A DNA stretch of 64,000 nucleotides from Rhizobium freirei PRF 81 (GTDB lineage Bacteria; Pseudomonadota; Alphaproteobacteria; Rhizobiales; Rhizobiaceae), in the NCBI RefSeq assembly GCF_000359745.1, contig NZ_AQHN01000084.1, positions 248,001-312,000 on the forward strand, given 5' to 3'. Under the pieces are notes generated by a model. That model made no database searches, was not told where the DNA came from, and saw nothing but the letters and a program-made list of their open reading frames with translations. The translations under genes and the position numbers were made by a program. Of the stretch, positions 32,656 to 40,889 are shown piece by piece (the stretch's first letter is position 1; the number at the start of each line of letters is the position of its first letter).

Positions 32656-33486
32656 CTATGCGGCGAGCAGGGTCCGCGTCAGCGGATGATCGGCGTCCAT
32701 GAGACCATCCAGCACTGAGAAATGATGCTTGTCTGGCTCGACCACCGCGTTCGTCGCGGCACCAAGGCCGGTCCAGATATTGGCGAGCAGCGCATTCTGG
32801 CGGATGAATTCTGCCCGCTCCGCCCCGCCGACCCAGCAGGTCAGGCGAACGGTGTCGACGGGCTCCAGCAGCGCCGGGCTCTCGGCCCTTGCTTCGGCGT
32901 CATCGATACGAAGCTCTCCGTTCATTTTGCGCCTCATGATCGGACGCAGATCGTGAACGCCGGAAATGGCTAGGACATGGCGGGTGCGCTTGACGACCAT
33001 CTCGCTAAGAGGCGATGTCGTCGTCATCATGCGGGCGACCAGCTGACCGCCGGCCGAATGCCCCGTCAGAATGATGGGGCCGTCGACCAGTTCGGCCGCT
33101 GCCGTGATTGCGGCTGCGATCTCCTTGCCGATGCCGCCGATGCGATTTTGCGGGCAAAGCGTGTAGGACGGGATTGCGACCGCATAGCCGGCGGCAACCG
33201 AACCTGCCGCCAGATGCGACCAATAGCTCTTGTCCAGCTGCAGCCAGTAGCCGCCGTGAACGAAGACGACCAATCCCTTCGGCTGGCCTTCGGGCAGAAA
33301 GAGGTCGAAGCGATTGCGCTCGGCGGGACCATAGGCGATGTCGAGTTTCGCCCGTCCCGCTGCGGTCAGGCGGTCGCGAAGAGATCGGGCGGGCTCGACC
33401 CAGGCGTCCGGCCATTGGTCGCCGTCGACGATATAATCGCTATTGGTATAGGCGCTGTCCCAATCGGTCAGTTTGAAATAGCTCAT
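32656..33486 (-). CDS. Alpha/beta hydrolase, probable arylformamidase (N-formylkynurenine hydrolase)
   Basis: A 276-residue alpha/beta hydrolase. The oxyanion loop is V-F-V-H-G-G-Y-W, the nucleophile Ser lies in L-T-G-H-S-A-G-G-Q near residue 140, and the late His is in D-K-H-H-F-S-V-L. H-G-G-Y-W and the position 36 bases after kynureninase match the alpha/beta-hydrolase kind of N-formylkynurenine formamidase rather than the metal-dependent KynB. It would convert N-formylkynurenine to kynurenine plus formate, feeding the neighbour enzyme. Tryptophan 2,3-dioxygenase is not in this window, so formylkynurenine must come from elsewhere in the genome or from outside. Confidence 0.8.
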   Translation of the reverse strand: MSYFKLTDWDSAYTNSDYIVDGDQWPDAWVEPARSLRDRLTAAGRAKLDIAYGPAERNRFDLFLPEGQPKGLVVFVHGGYWLQLDKSYWSHLAAGSVAAGYAVAIPSYTLCPQNRIGGIGKEIAAAITAAAELVDGPIILTGHSAGGQLVARMMTTTSPLSEMVVKRTRHVLAISGVHDLRPIMRRKMNGELRIDDAEARAESPALLEPVDTVRLTCWVGGAERAEFIRQNALLANIWTGLGAATNAVVEPDKHHFSVLDGLMDADHPLTRTLLAA

Positions 33487-33522
33487 CTGCAGCTCCTCCG
33501 GCCGGCGACTGGCAAAAATGGA

Positions 33523-34770
33523 TCAGGTTACGGCCGAGCGCACGGCAAAGCGTTGATCCCGCCAGGATCCGCTGCTCAGAATCTCCTCCAGCACCGAGGC
33601 GGCGAGCCACACATCGCGATAGCTGACGTAAAGCGGCGTAAAGCCGAAACGCAACGTCGAGGGAGCACGGAAATCGCCGATGACGCCGCGCTCGATCAGC
33701 GCCTGCATGATCTCGTAGCCGTTGCTGTGGGTGAAGGAGACCTGGCTTCCGCGCTTTTCGCCGTCGCGGGTGGTGTCTAGAACCACGCCATACTGACCGC
33801 ACTTCGCTTCGACCAGCCGGATGAAGAGATCGGTCAGCGCTATGCTCTTCTGGCGCAGCGCCTTCATGTCGACTTCGTCCCAGATGGAGAGCGCACCCTT
33901 CAGTGCTCTTAAGGACAGAATGGGTTGCGTGCCGCAGAGAAAACGCTTGATCCCGGCATCGCCGTCAAAGTTTCGCTCGAAAGCAAAGGGACGGGCATGG
34001 CCCCACCAGCCGCTGAGCGGCTGGGCGATCGATGCGTGATGGCGCCGGGCCGCATAGATGAAGGCCGGAGCACCAGGCCCTCCGTTCAGATATTTATAGG
34101 AGCAACCGACGGCGAAATCGGCGCCTGCGCCGTCGAGATCCACGGTAATCGCGCCGGCACTGTGGCAAAGATCCCAAATGACGAGCGCTCCTGACGCCTG
34201 GATGCGCTTTGTGAGCGCCGCCATGTCGCGCAGCTCGCCGCTCTTGTAGTTGACGTGATTGACGAGCACGACGGCGACACTCTCGTCGATCAACTCCTCG
34301 ATGGTATTGGCATCGCGGCCCTCGAGCCGCAGCGTGACGCCGGGACGGGTCGAAGCGACGCCCTCGGCCATATAGAGATCGGTCGGAAAGCTATCGCCTT
34401 CGGCAACAATGACGTTGCGGCCCGGCCTCATCGCCAAGGCCGCATGCAGCGTCTTGTAGATGTTGATCGACGTCGAGTCGGTCACCACGGTCTGGCCTTC
34501 GGCGGCGCCGATCAGCCGGCCGATGCGGTCGCCGAGTTCAAGCGGCAGATGAAACCATCCGGCGCTGTTCCAGCTGCGGATCAGGCCGTTGCCCCATTCC
34601 TCCATGGCCGCCTGTCGCACCTCGGCAAAGACTTCATGCGATGCGGCGCCGAGTGAGTTGCCGTCGAGGTAGATAACGCCTGCCGGCAGGGCAAAGCGGT
34701 TGCGGAAGGGGCGCAACGGGTCGGCCTCGTCCATAGCCTCGATGGCTGCGAGATCGGGAAGGCTGTCCAT
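33523..34770 (-). CDS. kynU: Kynureninase
   Basis: A 415-residue fold-type I PLP enzyme that cleaves kynurenine to anthranilate and alanine. The PLP lysine is Lys226 in V-G-C-S-Y-K-Y-L-N-G-G-P-G, with W-D-L-C-H-S-A-G-A near 199 holding the PLP-binding Asp. The N-terminus has I-Y-L-D-G-N-S-L-G, and R-S-W-N at 65-68 precedes W72. Length is as usual for KynU. It lies 19 bases after the permease stop and 36 bases before the formamidase gene, all on the minus strand; the arrangement couples uptake with degradation of tryptophan metabolites. Confidence 0.95.
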   Translation of the reverse strand: MDSLPDLAAIEAMDEADPLRPFRNRFALPAGVIYLDGNSLGAASHEVFAEVRQAAMEEWGNGLIRSWNSAGWFHLPLELGDRIGRLIGAAEGQTVVTDSTSINIYKTLHAALAMRPGRNVIVAEGDSFPTDLYMAEGVASTRPGVTLRLEGRDANTIEELIDESVAVVLVNHVNYKSGELRDMAALTKRIQASGALVIWDLCHSAGAITVDLDGAGADFAVGCSYKYLNGGPGAPAFIYAARRHHASIAQPLSGWWGHARPFAFERNFDGDAGIKRFLCGTQPILSLRALKGALSIWDEVDMKALRQKSIALTDLFIRLVEAKCGQYGVVLDTTRDGEKRGSQVSFTHSNGYEIMQALIERGVIGDFRAPSTLRFGFTPLYVSYRDVWLAASVLEEILSSGSWRDQRFAVRSAVT

Positions 34771-34789
34771 GATGCTGTTGCCTCTAGAT

Positions 34790-35716
34790 TTATTCGCGAA
34801 TGGTTTCCCGGGTGGCCGCCCCGCCGCGGCCGCGGCGGATGCTGGGCAGCGCCAGCATGATGAGCACGAAAAGGCCGGTTGCGAGTTTCAGGTTCGGTGG
34901 CGGCATGCCGGCGGCAAGGCAGAGCGATACGAGCTGGTAATAGATGATCGAACCGACGAAGGGCGCCAGCAGTTGCCTGAGTACGGTCTGCTTGCCGGTG
35001 AAGGCTTCGCCGATCATGAGCGCCGCCAGGCCGTTGATCAGGATGCCGATGCCCATGTTGACGTCGGCAAAGCCCTGCGACTGCACCATCAGCGCGCCGC
35101 TGGCGGCGGAAAAGGCGCTGGCGATGCCGACGCCGCTGATGGTGGCGGCCCAGACATTGATGCCCTGTGCCTCCGCCATGTCGGGATTGGAGCCGACGGC
35201 CCGCATGGCCGTGCCCTTTTCCGTCTTGAAATAGAGATTGAGGGCGATCAGCACGATGACGGCGAGCAAGCCTGCAATGACAATCTTGCTTGCAGGAAAG
35301 CCGGGCTCCGTGAACGGTACGACATCGAATACGGTTGGCGAGCCGAAGACGGACAGGTTGGATTTGCCCATGATGCCGAGATTGACGCTGTAGAGCATGG
35401 TCGACATCAGAATGCCGGCAAGCAGCGTATGAATGCGGAAGCGCAGATGGATGAAGGCCGTGCAGCAGCCGGCAGCAAGGCCGACGACGAAGGCGACGGC
35501 GATCGCGAGCGGCGGCGCGACGCCGGCAGCCAGCAATATCCCGCAGACGCAGCCACCGAGCGGAAACGCGCCTTCACTGGTCAAATCCGGAAAGCTCAGC
35601 ATGCGGAAGGGAATCATGATGCCGAGGACGACGAAGCTCAGAATGAAGCTCTGCGCCAGCGTGACAGGGATGAGCGAGACGAAGCTCGAAACGGTAGTCT
35701 GAATGAAATCCATCAT
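34790..35716 (-). CDS. ABC transporter permease, TrpY-like (kynurenine/tryptophan type)
   Basis: A 308-residue protein with about nine helices of the branched-chain-amino-acid permease type (BPD_transp_2): S-F-P-D-L-T-S-E-G-A-F-P-L-G-G near 45 and the cytoplasmic loop G-S-N-P-D-M-A-E-A-Q-G-I-N-V near 178. F-P-D-L-T-x-E-G and the adjacent PF04392-type binding protein are characteristic of TrpXYZ importers. The ATP-binding gene ends 4 bases before its start. Two ATGs (35716 and 35713) are adjacent. Its placement next to kynU suggests the ligand is kynurenine, tryptophan or a close relative. Confidence 0.88.
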   Translation of the reverse strand: MMDFIQTTVSSFVSLIPVTLAQSFILSFVVLGIMIPFRMLSFPDLTSEGAFPLGGCVCGILLAAGVAPPLAIAVAFVVGLAAGCCTAFIHLRFRIHTLLAGILMSTMLYSVNLGIMGKSNLSVFGSPTVFDVVPFTEPGFPASKIVIAGLLAVIVLIALNLYFKTEKGTAMRAVGSNPDMAEAQGINVWAATISGVGIASAFSAASGALMVQSQGFADVNMGIGILINGLAALMIGEAFTGKQTVLRQLLAPFVGSIIYYQLVSLCLAAGMPPPNLKLATGLFVLIMLALPSIRRGRGGAATRETIRE

Positions 35717-35720
35717 GATG

Positions 35721-36500
35721 TCAGCTCACCAGCAGCATGCGGTCGGTCTTGACGGCGAAGTGACCGACGAGTTCGGGCACGGTGATGCGCCGCTTGCCTT
35801 CGCCGGTGATTTCCAGATGAACGCGCCCGGCATCGAGCATGATGATGCTGTCGCCAAAATCGACGGCGTGCTGCATGTTGTGCGTCACCATCAAGGTCGT
35901 GAGTTTTAGTGCCTCGACGGTGCGAACGGTTGCCTGCATGACGATGTCGGCGGTGCGCGGGTCGAGCGCTGCCGTATGCTCATCGAGCAGCAGCACGTCG
36001 GGCGAGCCGCCGACCGCCATGATGAGGGACAGCGACTGGCGTTGACCGCCCGAGAGCAATTCCACCTTGGTATCGAGCCGGTTCTCCAGGCCAAGGCCGA
36101 GAACAGCGAGGCGTTCCTTGTAAGCGGCGAGACGGGCGGCGTTCAAGCCGGGCCGAAATCCTCTGCTCTTGCCGCGCAGCTCCGCCAGGAGCATGTTCTC
36201 GCCGACCGTCATGCTGGCGGCGGTTCCCTTCATCGGATCCTGGAACACGCGGGCAAGGCGCGCGGCGCGCTTATACACCGGGATGTTCGTAACGTCATTG
36301 CCGTTGATGAGGATCTGACCGGAATCGAGGCTGAGCGCGCCGGAAATCGCGTTGAGCATGCTGCTCTTGCCCGCGCCGTTCGAGCCGATGACGACGCCGA
36401 ATTCTCCGGGCTTGAGGGCGAGTGTCAGGCCGTTGAGCGCGACCTTTTCGTCGGGCTGGCCTTTGTAGAAAACCTTGCGCGCGGATTTGATATCCAGCAT
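35721..36500 (-). CDS. ABC transporter ATP-binding protein, TrpZ-like
   Basis: A 259-residue ATPase: Walker A G-S-N-G-A-G-K-S-S (about 39-47), signature L-S-G-G-Q-R-Q-S near 150, Walker B V-L-L-L-D-E-H-T-A-A-L-D-P and switch His in M-V-T-H-N-M. The Walker B reads D-E-H, as in the TrpZ-type subgroup. It pairs with the permease encoded 4 bases downstream. It is separated from the upstream binding-protein gene by a strong hairpin at 36532-36556, which should lower its expression relative to the binding protein. Confidence 0.9.
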   Translation of the reverse strand: MLDIKSARKVFYKGQPDEKVALNGLTLALKPGEFGVVIGSNGAGKSSMLNAISGALSLDSGQILINGNDVTNIPVYKRAARLARVFQDPMKGTAASMTVGENMLLAELRGKSRGFRPGLNAARLAAYKERLAVLGLGLENRLDTKVELLSGGQRQSLSLIMAVGGSPDVLLLDEHTAALDPRTADIVMQATVRTVEALKLTTLMVTHNMQHAVDFGDSIIMLDAGRVHLEITGEGKRRITVPELVGHFAVKTDRMLLVS

Positions 36501-36531
36501 CCGTGCCTCCCCTGCAGTGTAGGGTTATAAA

Positions 36532-36556
36532 ATGGCGGCGTCTTTGACGCCGCCAT
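36532..36556 (-). terminator. Intra-operon terminator/attenuator between binding protein and ATPase genes
   Basis: ATGGCGGCGTC (36532-36542) and GACGCCGCCAT (36546-36556) form a perfect 11-bp stem with a three-base loop; on the minus strand TTTTAT follows. Placed 32 bases after the binding-protein stop and 31 before the ATPase start, it probably ends most transcripts after the first gene, giving an excess of binding protein. Confidence 0.75.
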
Positions 36557-36588
36557 GGATCGAGTTGATCCTTCGAAAATGCCGCCTA

Positions 36589-37575
36589 TTACTTCGTGAA
36601 GCAATTGCAATCGGCAAGCGAGGCAGGCACTTCGGCGCCAAATGCCTTCAGCACGGCCTTGTTGATCAGCGGCGCATGGTCCGCGTAGGCAGGACGCGCG
36701 GGCTTGATCGTCTTGGGATCGGCGCCCTTCAGGATCTGCGCGGCGATCTTGCCGGCATTCTCGCCTACCTGCGTGTAGTTGACGGCGAAGCTTGCCGGCA
36801 CGACGCCACTGCGAACTGCTGCGTCGTCGGAATTGACGATCGGGATCTGCGCCTGGCGGGCGGCGGCGGCAACGGCGGGAATTGCCGGCTGCAGCAGGTT
36901 GGAGGCAGGCGTGTAGATCACGTCGGCCTTGCCGGCGAGCGATGCGATGCGCTGCTGGATGTCGTTGACGTTGTCGACACCGACGGGCACGACTTCGAAG
37001 CCGGCGGCCGGAGCGGCTGCCTTGACCTTGTCGATCAGGGCGACGTCGTTAGCCTCGCCTGGATTGTAAGGCACGCCAAGGCGCTTGGCATTCGGCAGCA
37101 GCTTCTTGGTGAAGGTCAGAATGGCGGAAATGTCCTGCAGGTCGCTCGAACCGGTAATGCCGTCACCACCGGCGTCCCACGAGGGAACAAGCTTGGCAGC
37201 GACCGGATCGGTCACAGCGGTAAAGACGATCGGAATGCCGGAGCCGGCAAGCGCCTTCTTGGCGATCTGCGATACGGGTGTCGTAACGGTATACATCAGC
37301 TTCGGATGTTCGGCCTGCAGCTTGGCGATCATCTGCGGCACGAGCGACGCATCGAAGCTGGTGTTGCTTTCGGAATAGACGACATCCTTGCCCTCGACGA
37401 AGCCATTAGCGGCAAGAGCCTTCTTGAAGCCGGCGATCGAGGCGTTCAGCTGCGGATGCTCGCCGAAATTGGCGATTGCGATCTTGATGGGCTCGGCCGA
37501 CGCCGTAGCGATGCTTGCCATAAATGCGCCGGCAATCAGGACGCCGGACAGCCATTTGGACGTAGAATTGCGCAT
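36589..37575 (-). CDS. ABC transporter substrate-binding protein, TrpX-like (PF04392 type)
   Basis: A 328-residue exported protein with signal peptide (K-W-L-S-G-V-L-I-A-G-A-F-M-A-S-I-A-T-A-S-A, cleavage before E-P-I-K-I). The mature protein has the ABC_sub_bind pattern I-A-N-F-G-E-H-P-Q-L-N-A-S-I-A-G-F, P-I-V-F-T-A-V-T-D-P-V-A-A-K-L-V and G-V-P-Y-N-P-G-E-A-N. This family binds tryptophan in Gram-positive TrpX proteins. It is the first gene of the five-gene transport/kynurenine operon and faces a GntR regulator. Confidence 0.88.
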   Translation of the reverse strand: MRNSTSKWLSGVLIAGAFMASIATASAEPIKIAIANFGEHPQLNASIAGFKKALAANGFVEGKDVVYSESNTSFDASLVPQMIAKLQAEHPKLMYTVTTPVSQIAKKALAGSGIPIVFTAVTDPVAAKLVPSWDAGGDGITGSSDLQDISAILTFTKKLLPNAKRLGVPYNPGEANDVALIDKVKAAAPAAGFEVVPVGVDNVNDIQQRIASLAGKADVIYTPASNLLQPAIPAVAAAARQAQIPIVNSDDAAVRSGVVPASFAVNYTQVGENAGKIAAQILKGADPKTIKPARPAYADHAPLINKAVLKAFGAEVPASLADCNCFTK

Positions 37576-37760
37576 GTTTTCCTCCCGGATGTGTCAAGGA
37601 GCCGCGTTCCCTCCGGCTCTCTTGGCGCGGATCATAGCGACTGCAGCAAGCCTGTCAATTTGCGATATATGATATGCACTGCGCCAATCTTTAATATATA
37701 TTTCCCCGCTGCGGCGGTTTTATATATAATCTTAGCCTGAAGATGACGGGGATGAGGATC
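37576..37760. promoter_or_regulatory. Divergent promoter region of the kynurenine operon and GntR gene
   Basis: The gap is strongly AT-rich at 37660-37735, with repeated TATAT elements: GATATATGATATG, AATATATATTT and TTTATATATAAT. The last two are near-inverted copies around a GC-rich core (CCCCGCTGCGGCGG) and are good candidates for the GntR operator overlapping both promoters. GATGAGGATC before ATG 37761 is the GntR ribosome binding site. Confidence 0.5.
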
Positions 37761-38528
37761 ATGCAGGACAAGGATACGTTGAGCAAGACGGAGGCAGCTT
37801 ATTTGCTGTTGCGACGCGATATCCTCAATACGAGGCTGAGGCCTGGCGCATCATTGCGGCTCGGCGCTCTGCGGGACAGCTACGGCCTCGGCTGGACGCC
37901 GCTTCGCGAGGCGCTGTCGCGGCTCGAAGCCGAGAAGCTGGTGACGGCCGTAAGCAACCGCGGCTTTGCCGTTGCTCCTGTCTCGCGTGCGGAACTGGAA
38001 GACCTGATGCGGGCGCGCATGATCGTCGAAATGCCGCTGCTCCTGGAATCGATCGAAAAGGGTGGCCCGGATTGGGAATCGGCTGTCGTAACAGCGCATT
38101 ATCGCCTCTCTCGCTGCAAGATCACACCCGATGACGCTTCGGATGAAGTGGCCGACGAATGGGACGAGAAGCACACGGCTTTTCATGCGGCACTGCTGAG
38201 TGCGGCGACCTCGCATTGGCTTTTTCGTTTCCAGTCCACCATCAGCGACCAGCTTCGCCGCCATCACCGCTTTCTCGGCTTAACACCGACGCAACGCGCC
38301 GCCGCCGGCATGAGTCTCGGCTATGAGAAGGCGGCTGCCGCCCTGCAGGATGCGATGGCGATCGAGCATCACACGGCGCTGATGGATGCGGCGCTCGACC
38401 GCGATCTCGATCGGGCCAAGGCGCTGATGACCGAGCATATTGGCTATTCATTGCAGGTCTATATCCGCTCGGAGGATGAGTTGGAGATGCAGGAAGGGCC
38501 GAAACAGCTCATCGGTACGCGATCATAG
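37761..38528 (+). CDS. GntR/FadR-family transcriptional regulator (FCD domain)
   Basis: A 255-residue regulator: winged HTH at about 10-70 (A-A-Y-L-L-L-R-R-D-I-L-N-T-R-L-R-P-G, T-P-L-R-E-A-L-S-R-L-E-A-E) and an all-helical FCD ligand domain with the metal-binding E-x-H and H pattern (E-K-H-T-A-F-H near 137, and E-H-H-T-A-L near 215). It reads divergently from the kynurenine transport/degradation operon and probably represses it until kynurenine or a related acid is present. Start 37761 was chosen over the in-frame ATGs at 37743 and 37752 because of the better ribosome binding site. Confidence 0.88.
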   Translation: MQDKDTLSKTEAAYLLLRRDILNTRLRPGASLRLGALRDSYGLGWTPLREALSRLEAEKLVTAVSNRGFAVAPVSRAELEDLMRARMIVEMPLLLESIEKGGPDWESAVVTAHYRLSRCKITPDDASDEVADEWDEKHTAFHAALLSAATSHWLFRFQSTISDQLRRHHRFLGLTPTQRAAAGMSLGYEKAAAALQDAMAIEHHTALMDAALDRDLDRAKALMTEHIGYSLQVYIRSEDELEMQEGPKQLIGTRS

Positions 38529-38578
38529 GAATTCCGACGCCTGCGTCCATCGCAGGCCGACGAACAAGGCGGCCATGC

Positions 38579-39796
38579 TCATGGCGTGTGATGTTTGAGC
38601 CAGGCGTCGATACCCTTGGCTGCCGCCCGTCCCGTGGCAAAGCAGGCTGTTAGGAGATAGCCGCCCGTCGGCGCTTCCCAGTCAATCATTTCTCCGGCGA
38701 CAAACATGCCGGGGAGCTTTTTCAGCATGTAGCTGTCGTCGATTTCGCTCCAGCGGATGCCGCCGGCCGAAGAGATGGCTTCTGCAATAGGCCTTGGTCG
38801 CAGCAGCGGAATCGGCAGGGCTTTGATCAGGCGAGCCAGACGTTCCGGCTGCGACAGGACAGACGGCTCGGCAAGTTCTCGGACGAGGCCGGCCTTCACG
38901 CCCTCGATCCCCGCACCCTTGCGTAAACGGTTGGAAAGGCTGGCCTTCGGATCCTGTCGGGCCAGATCGCTGGCCAACCGCTCGCCCGTGCGTCCGGGCA
39001 CAAGATCGATAACGAGCGTTGCGCTATTTCCATCCGCCAGCCGGTCGCGCAAGGCAGCCGCGTGCGCATAGACGAGGCTGCCTTCGATGCCGGCTTGCGA
39101 GATGACGAATTCGCCGGGAAAGGTTCCAGCTTCCGAGGTTGCCGTCACCGCCTTTAGCGGTGCGCCGGCAAAGCGGTCTTTGAACGGCGCGCTCCAGGCG
39201 ACGTCGAAACCGCAATTGGCGGGTTGGAAGGCGGCGACATCGATCCCCTTGTCCCGCAGCCGCTCGACCCAAGCCGCATCCGAACCCAAGCGCGGGTAGC
39301 TGGCGCCGCCAAGTGCAAGGAGGACAGCATCACAATCGACGACGCTCTGTCCCTGCGGCGTTTCAAACGTCAGGCGATCGTCGGCGAAGCCTGACCAGCG
39401 GTGCCGGGTCATGATGCTCACGCCCTGTGCCTCCAGCCGGGCGAGCCAGGCGCGCAGCAGCGGCGATGCCTTCATCGCCTTCGGAAAGACGCGGCCTGAC
39501 GAACCGATGAAGGTCTGCGTTCCCAATCCGTCGGCCCAGGCCCTGATGTCGTTCGGCATGAAATCATCCAGAGCGGCGCGCAGACGAGGCGACGCCGCGC
39601 CGAAGCGATTGGCGAACAGCTCGAATTCTTCCGAATGGGTAATGTTCAGTCCGGATTTTCCGGCGAGAAGGAACTTACGCGCGACCGTCGGCATACTGTC
39701 GTAGACGGTCACGCGGTAGCCTGACGCGGACAAGACTTCTGCCGCCATCAGCCCTGCAGGGCCGCCGCCGATGATTGCGATATGCTTCTCAGCCAT
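38579..39796 (-). CDS. BaiN/HI0933-like NAD(P)/FAD-dependent flavoprotein (TIGR03862 type)
   Basis: A 405-residue flavoprotein. The Rossmann FAD site is H-I-A-I-I-G-G-G-P-A-G-L-M-A-A-E at the N-terminus, followed by A-R-K-F-L-L-A-G-K-S-G-L-N-I-T-H-S near 46, the HI0933 family signature, L-A-L-G-G-A-S-Y-P in the middle and a C-terminal G-M-F-V-A-G-E-M-I-D-W-E-A-P-T-G-G-Y. The family is widespread and thought to be oxidoreductases, with one group (BaiN) acting on bile acids, but the role in rhizobia is unknown. It is a single gene, divergent from the TetR gene. Confidence 0.9.
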   Translation of the reverse strand: MAEKHIAIIGGGPAGLMAAEVLSASGYRVTVYDSMPTVARKFLLAGKSGLNITHSEEFELFANRFGAASPRLRAALDDFMPNDIRAWADGLGTQTFIGSSGRVFPKAMKASPLLRAWLARLEAQGVSIMTRHRWSGFADDRLTFETPQGQSVVDCDAVLLALGGASYPRLGSDAAWVERLRDKGIDVAAFQPANCGFDVAWSAPFKDRFAGAPLKAVTATSEAGTFPGEFVISQAGIEGSLVYAHAAALRDRLADGNSATLVIDLVPGRTGERLASDLARQDPKASLSNRLRKGAGIEGVKAGLVRELAEPSVLSQPERLARLIKALPIPLLRPRPIAEAISSAGGIRWSEIDDSYMLKKLPGMFVAGEMIDWEAPTGGYLLTACFATGRAAAKGIDAWLKHHTP

Positions 39797-39934
39797 GAGC
39801 CGTCCGGTGTCCGTTCCTCTTCGCTCTCTTGAGCCTGACCGACCGCGAAAGCAAGGTGGCCGCCCTCATTTGTCAGGGAAATCCACGCCGCGTCCGATCG
39901 TGTAGCCGGGCATATATCCACATTTCAATCGATA

Positions 39935-39955
39935 TAACCGTCTGGTTACTACCAG
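39935..39955. promoter_or_regulatory. Candidate TetR operator upstream of its own gene
   Basis: TAACCGTCTGGTTA (39935-39948) has perfect 5-bp inverted arms and overlaps CTGGTTACTACCAG (39942-39955), another perfect 5-bp inverted repeat. The first shares the TAAC-N6-GTTA frame with the palindrome before the downstream operon. It lies about 106 bases before the TetR start in an AT-richer stretch of the gap 39797-40053. Confidence 0.55.
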
Positions 39956-40053
39956 CAGGAAATCGCAAGGGACTGTCAACTTATGCGATGATCGGTTACT
40001 TATCGGCGAGAAGAAAGGCGTCGCAGCCTTGAGAGATGCCGCCAGGAGCCATG

Positions 40054-40761
40054 ATGCCGGAAGCCAGAACCGTAAAGCACCGCACGAAGAGCGAAGACCC
40101 TGCAAATGCGGATCAGGCATCCCCGCGCGCGTCAGCGGAACGGCCACGTCTCAGGGACGCGGAACGCACCAGCAAGGCGATCCTCGCAGCTGCAACCAAG
40201 GAGTTTGCCGAGCGCGGCTACGGCGGCGCCCGCGTCGATGCCATTGCCGAGCGCGCCAAGATCAACAAGCGGATGCTCTATCACTATTTCGGCGGCAAGG
40301 ACGCGCTCTATGTCGCCGTTCTCGAAGGCAGCTACATCGCCATCCGCTCGGCTGAGGCAAGGCTCGATCTTTCCCATCGCTCGCCTGCCGACGGCATGCG
40401 GGAGCTGGTTGTTTTCACCTGGCAATATTTTCTGGATCACCCTGAATTCCTTGGTATTCTCAGCACGGAAAACATGCACAAGGCACGCTTCCTGAAGCGG
40501 TCGGCGCGCATTTTCGAGCTGCATTCGCCGCTGGTTTCCGAGATCTCCGGCCTGCTTGAGCGCGGGACCGCTGCGGGCGACTTCCGTGCCGACTGCGATC
40601 CCGTTAAAATTTATATGAGCATTGCGGCACTCGGCTCGTTCTTCTTGACGAACCGCTGGACGCTCTCGACGATCTTCCGGCGCAACCTTTCCGACAAGGC
40701 GGAGATCGACGCCTGGGGCGAGCATATCGTCGACGTCATTTTTGCCTATCTACGCCCCTAG
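40054..40761 (+). CDS. TetR/AcrR family transcriptional regulator
   Basis: A 235-residue regulator. After a polar leader of about 30 residues comes the TetR HTH: S-K-A-I-L-A-A-A-T-K-E-F-A-E-R-G-Y-G-G-A, then A-E-R-A-K-I-N-K-R-M-L-Y-H-Y-F-G-G-K-D-A-L-Y. The C-terminal helices hold the unknown ligand pocket. ATG 40054 follows CAGGAG at the best distance; ATGs at 40051 and 40036 are alternatives. It is followed 128 bases later by a three-gene catabolic operon in the same direction, and a shared TAAC-N6-GTTA palindrome precedes both, so it is the likely local repressor. Confidence 0.9.
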   Translation: MPEARTVKHRTKSEDPANADQASPRASAERPRLRDAERTSKAILAAATKEFAERGYGGARVDAIAERAKINKRMLYHYFGGKDALYVAVLEGSYIAIRSAEARLDLSHRSPADGMRELVVFTWQYFLDHPEFLGILSTENMHKARFLKRSARIFELHSPLVSEISGLLERGTAAGDFRADCDPVKIYMSIAALGSFFLTNRWTLSTIFRRNLSDKAEIDAWGEHIVDVIFAYLRP

Positions 40762-40856
40762 GCGCCCTCTCCACACAAGTTCGGCAATCTCCGATGATCT
40801 GCACCGCGGCTATTGACGTTGGCCGTTGACAGCATCGCTTTGCCATGTCAGTTATG

Positions 40857-40870
40857 TAACTATATAGTTA
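40857..40870. promoter_or_regulatory. Perfect 14-bp palindrome, candidate TetR operator of the DUF993 operon
   Basis: TAACTATATAGTTA is a perfect palindrome 19 bases before the dehydrogenase start, just before its GGGAGGAATGACTT ribosome binding region. A TTGACA hexamer lies at 40826-40831, so a bound repressor would block the promoter or early elongation. It matches the TAAC-N6-GTTA frame of the site upstream of the TetR gene. Confidence 0.65.
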
Positions 40871-40889
40871 TTTACGGGAGGAATGACTT

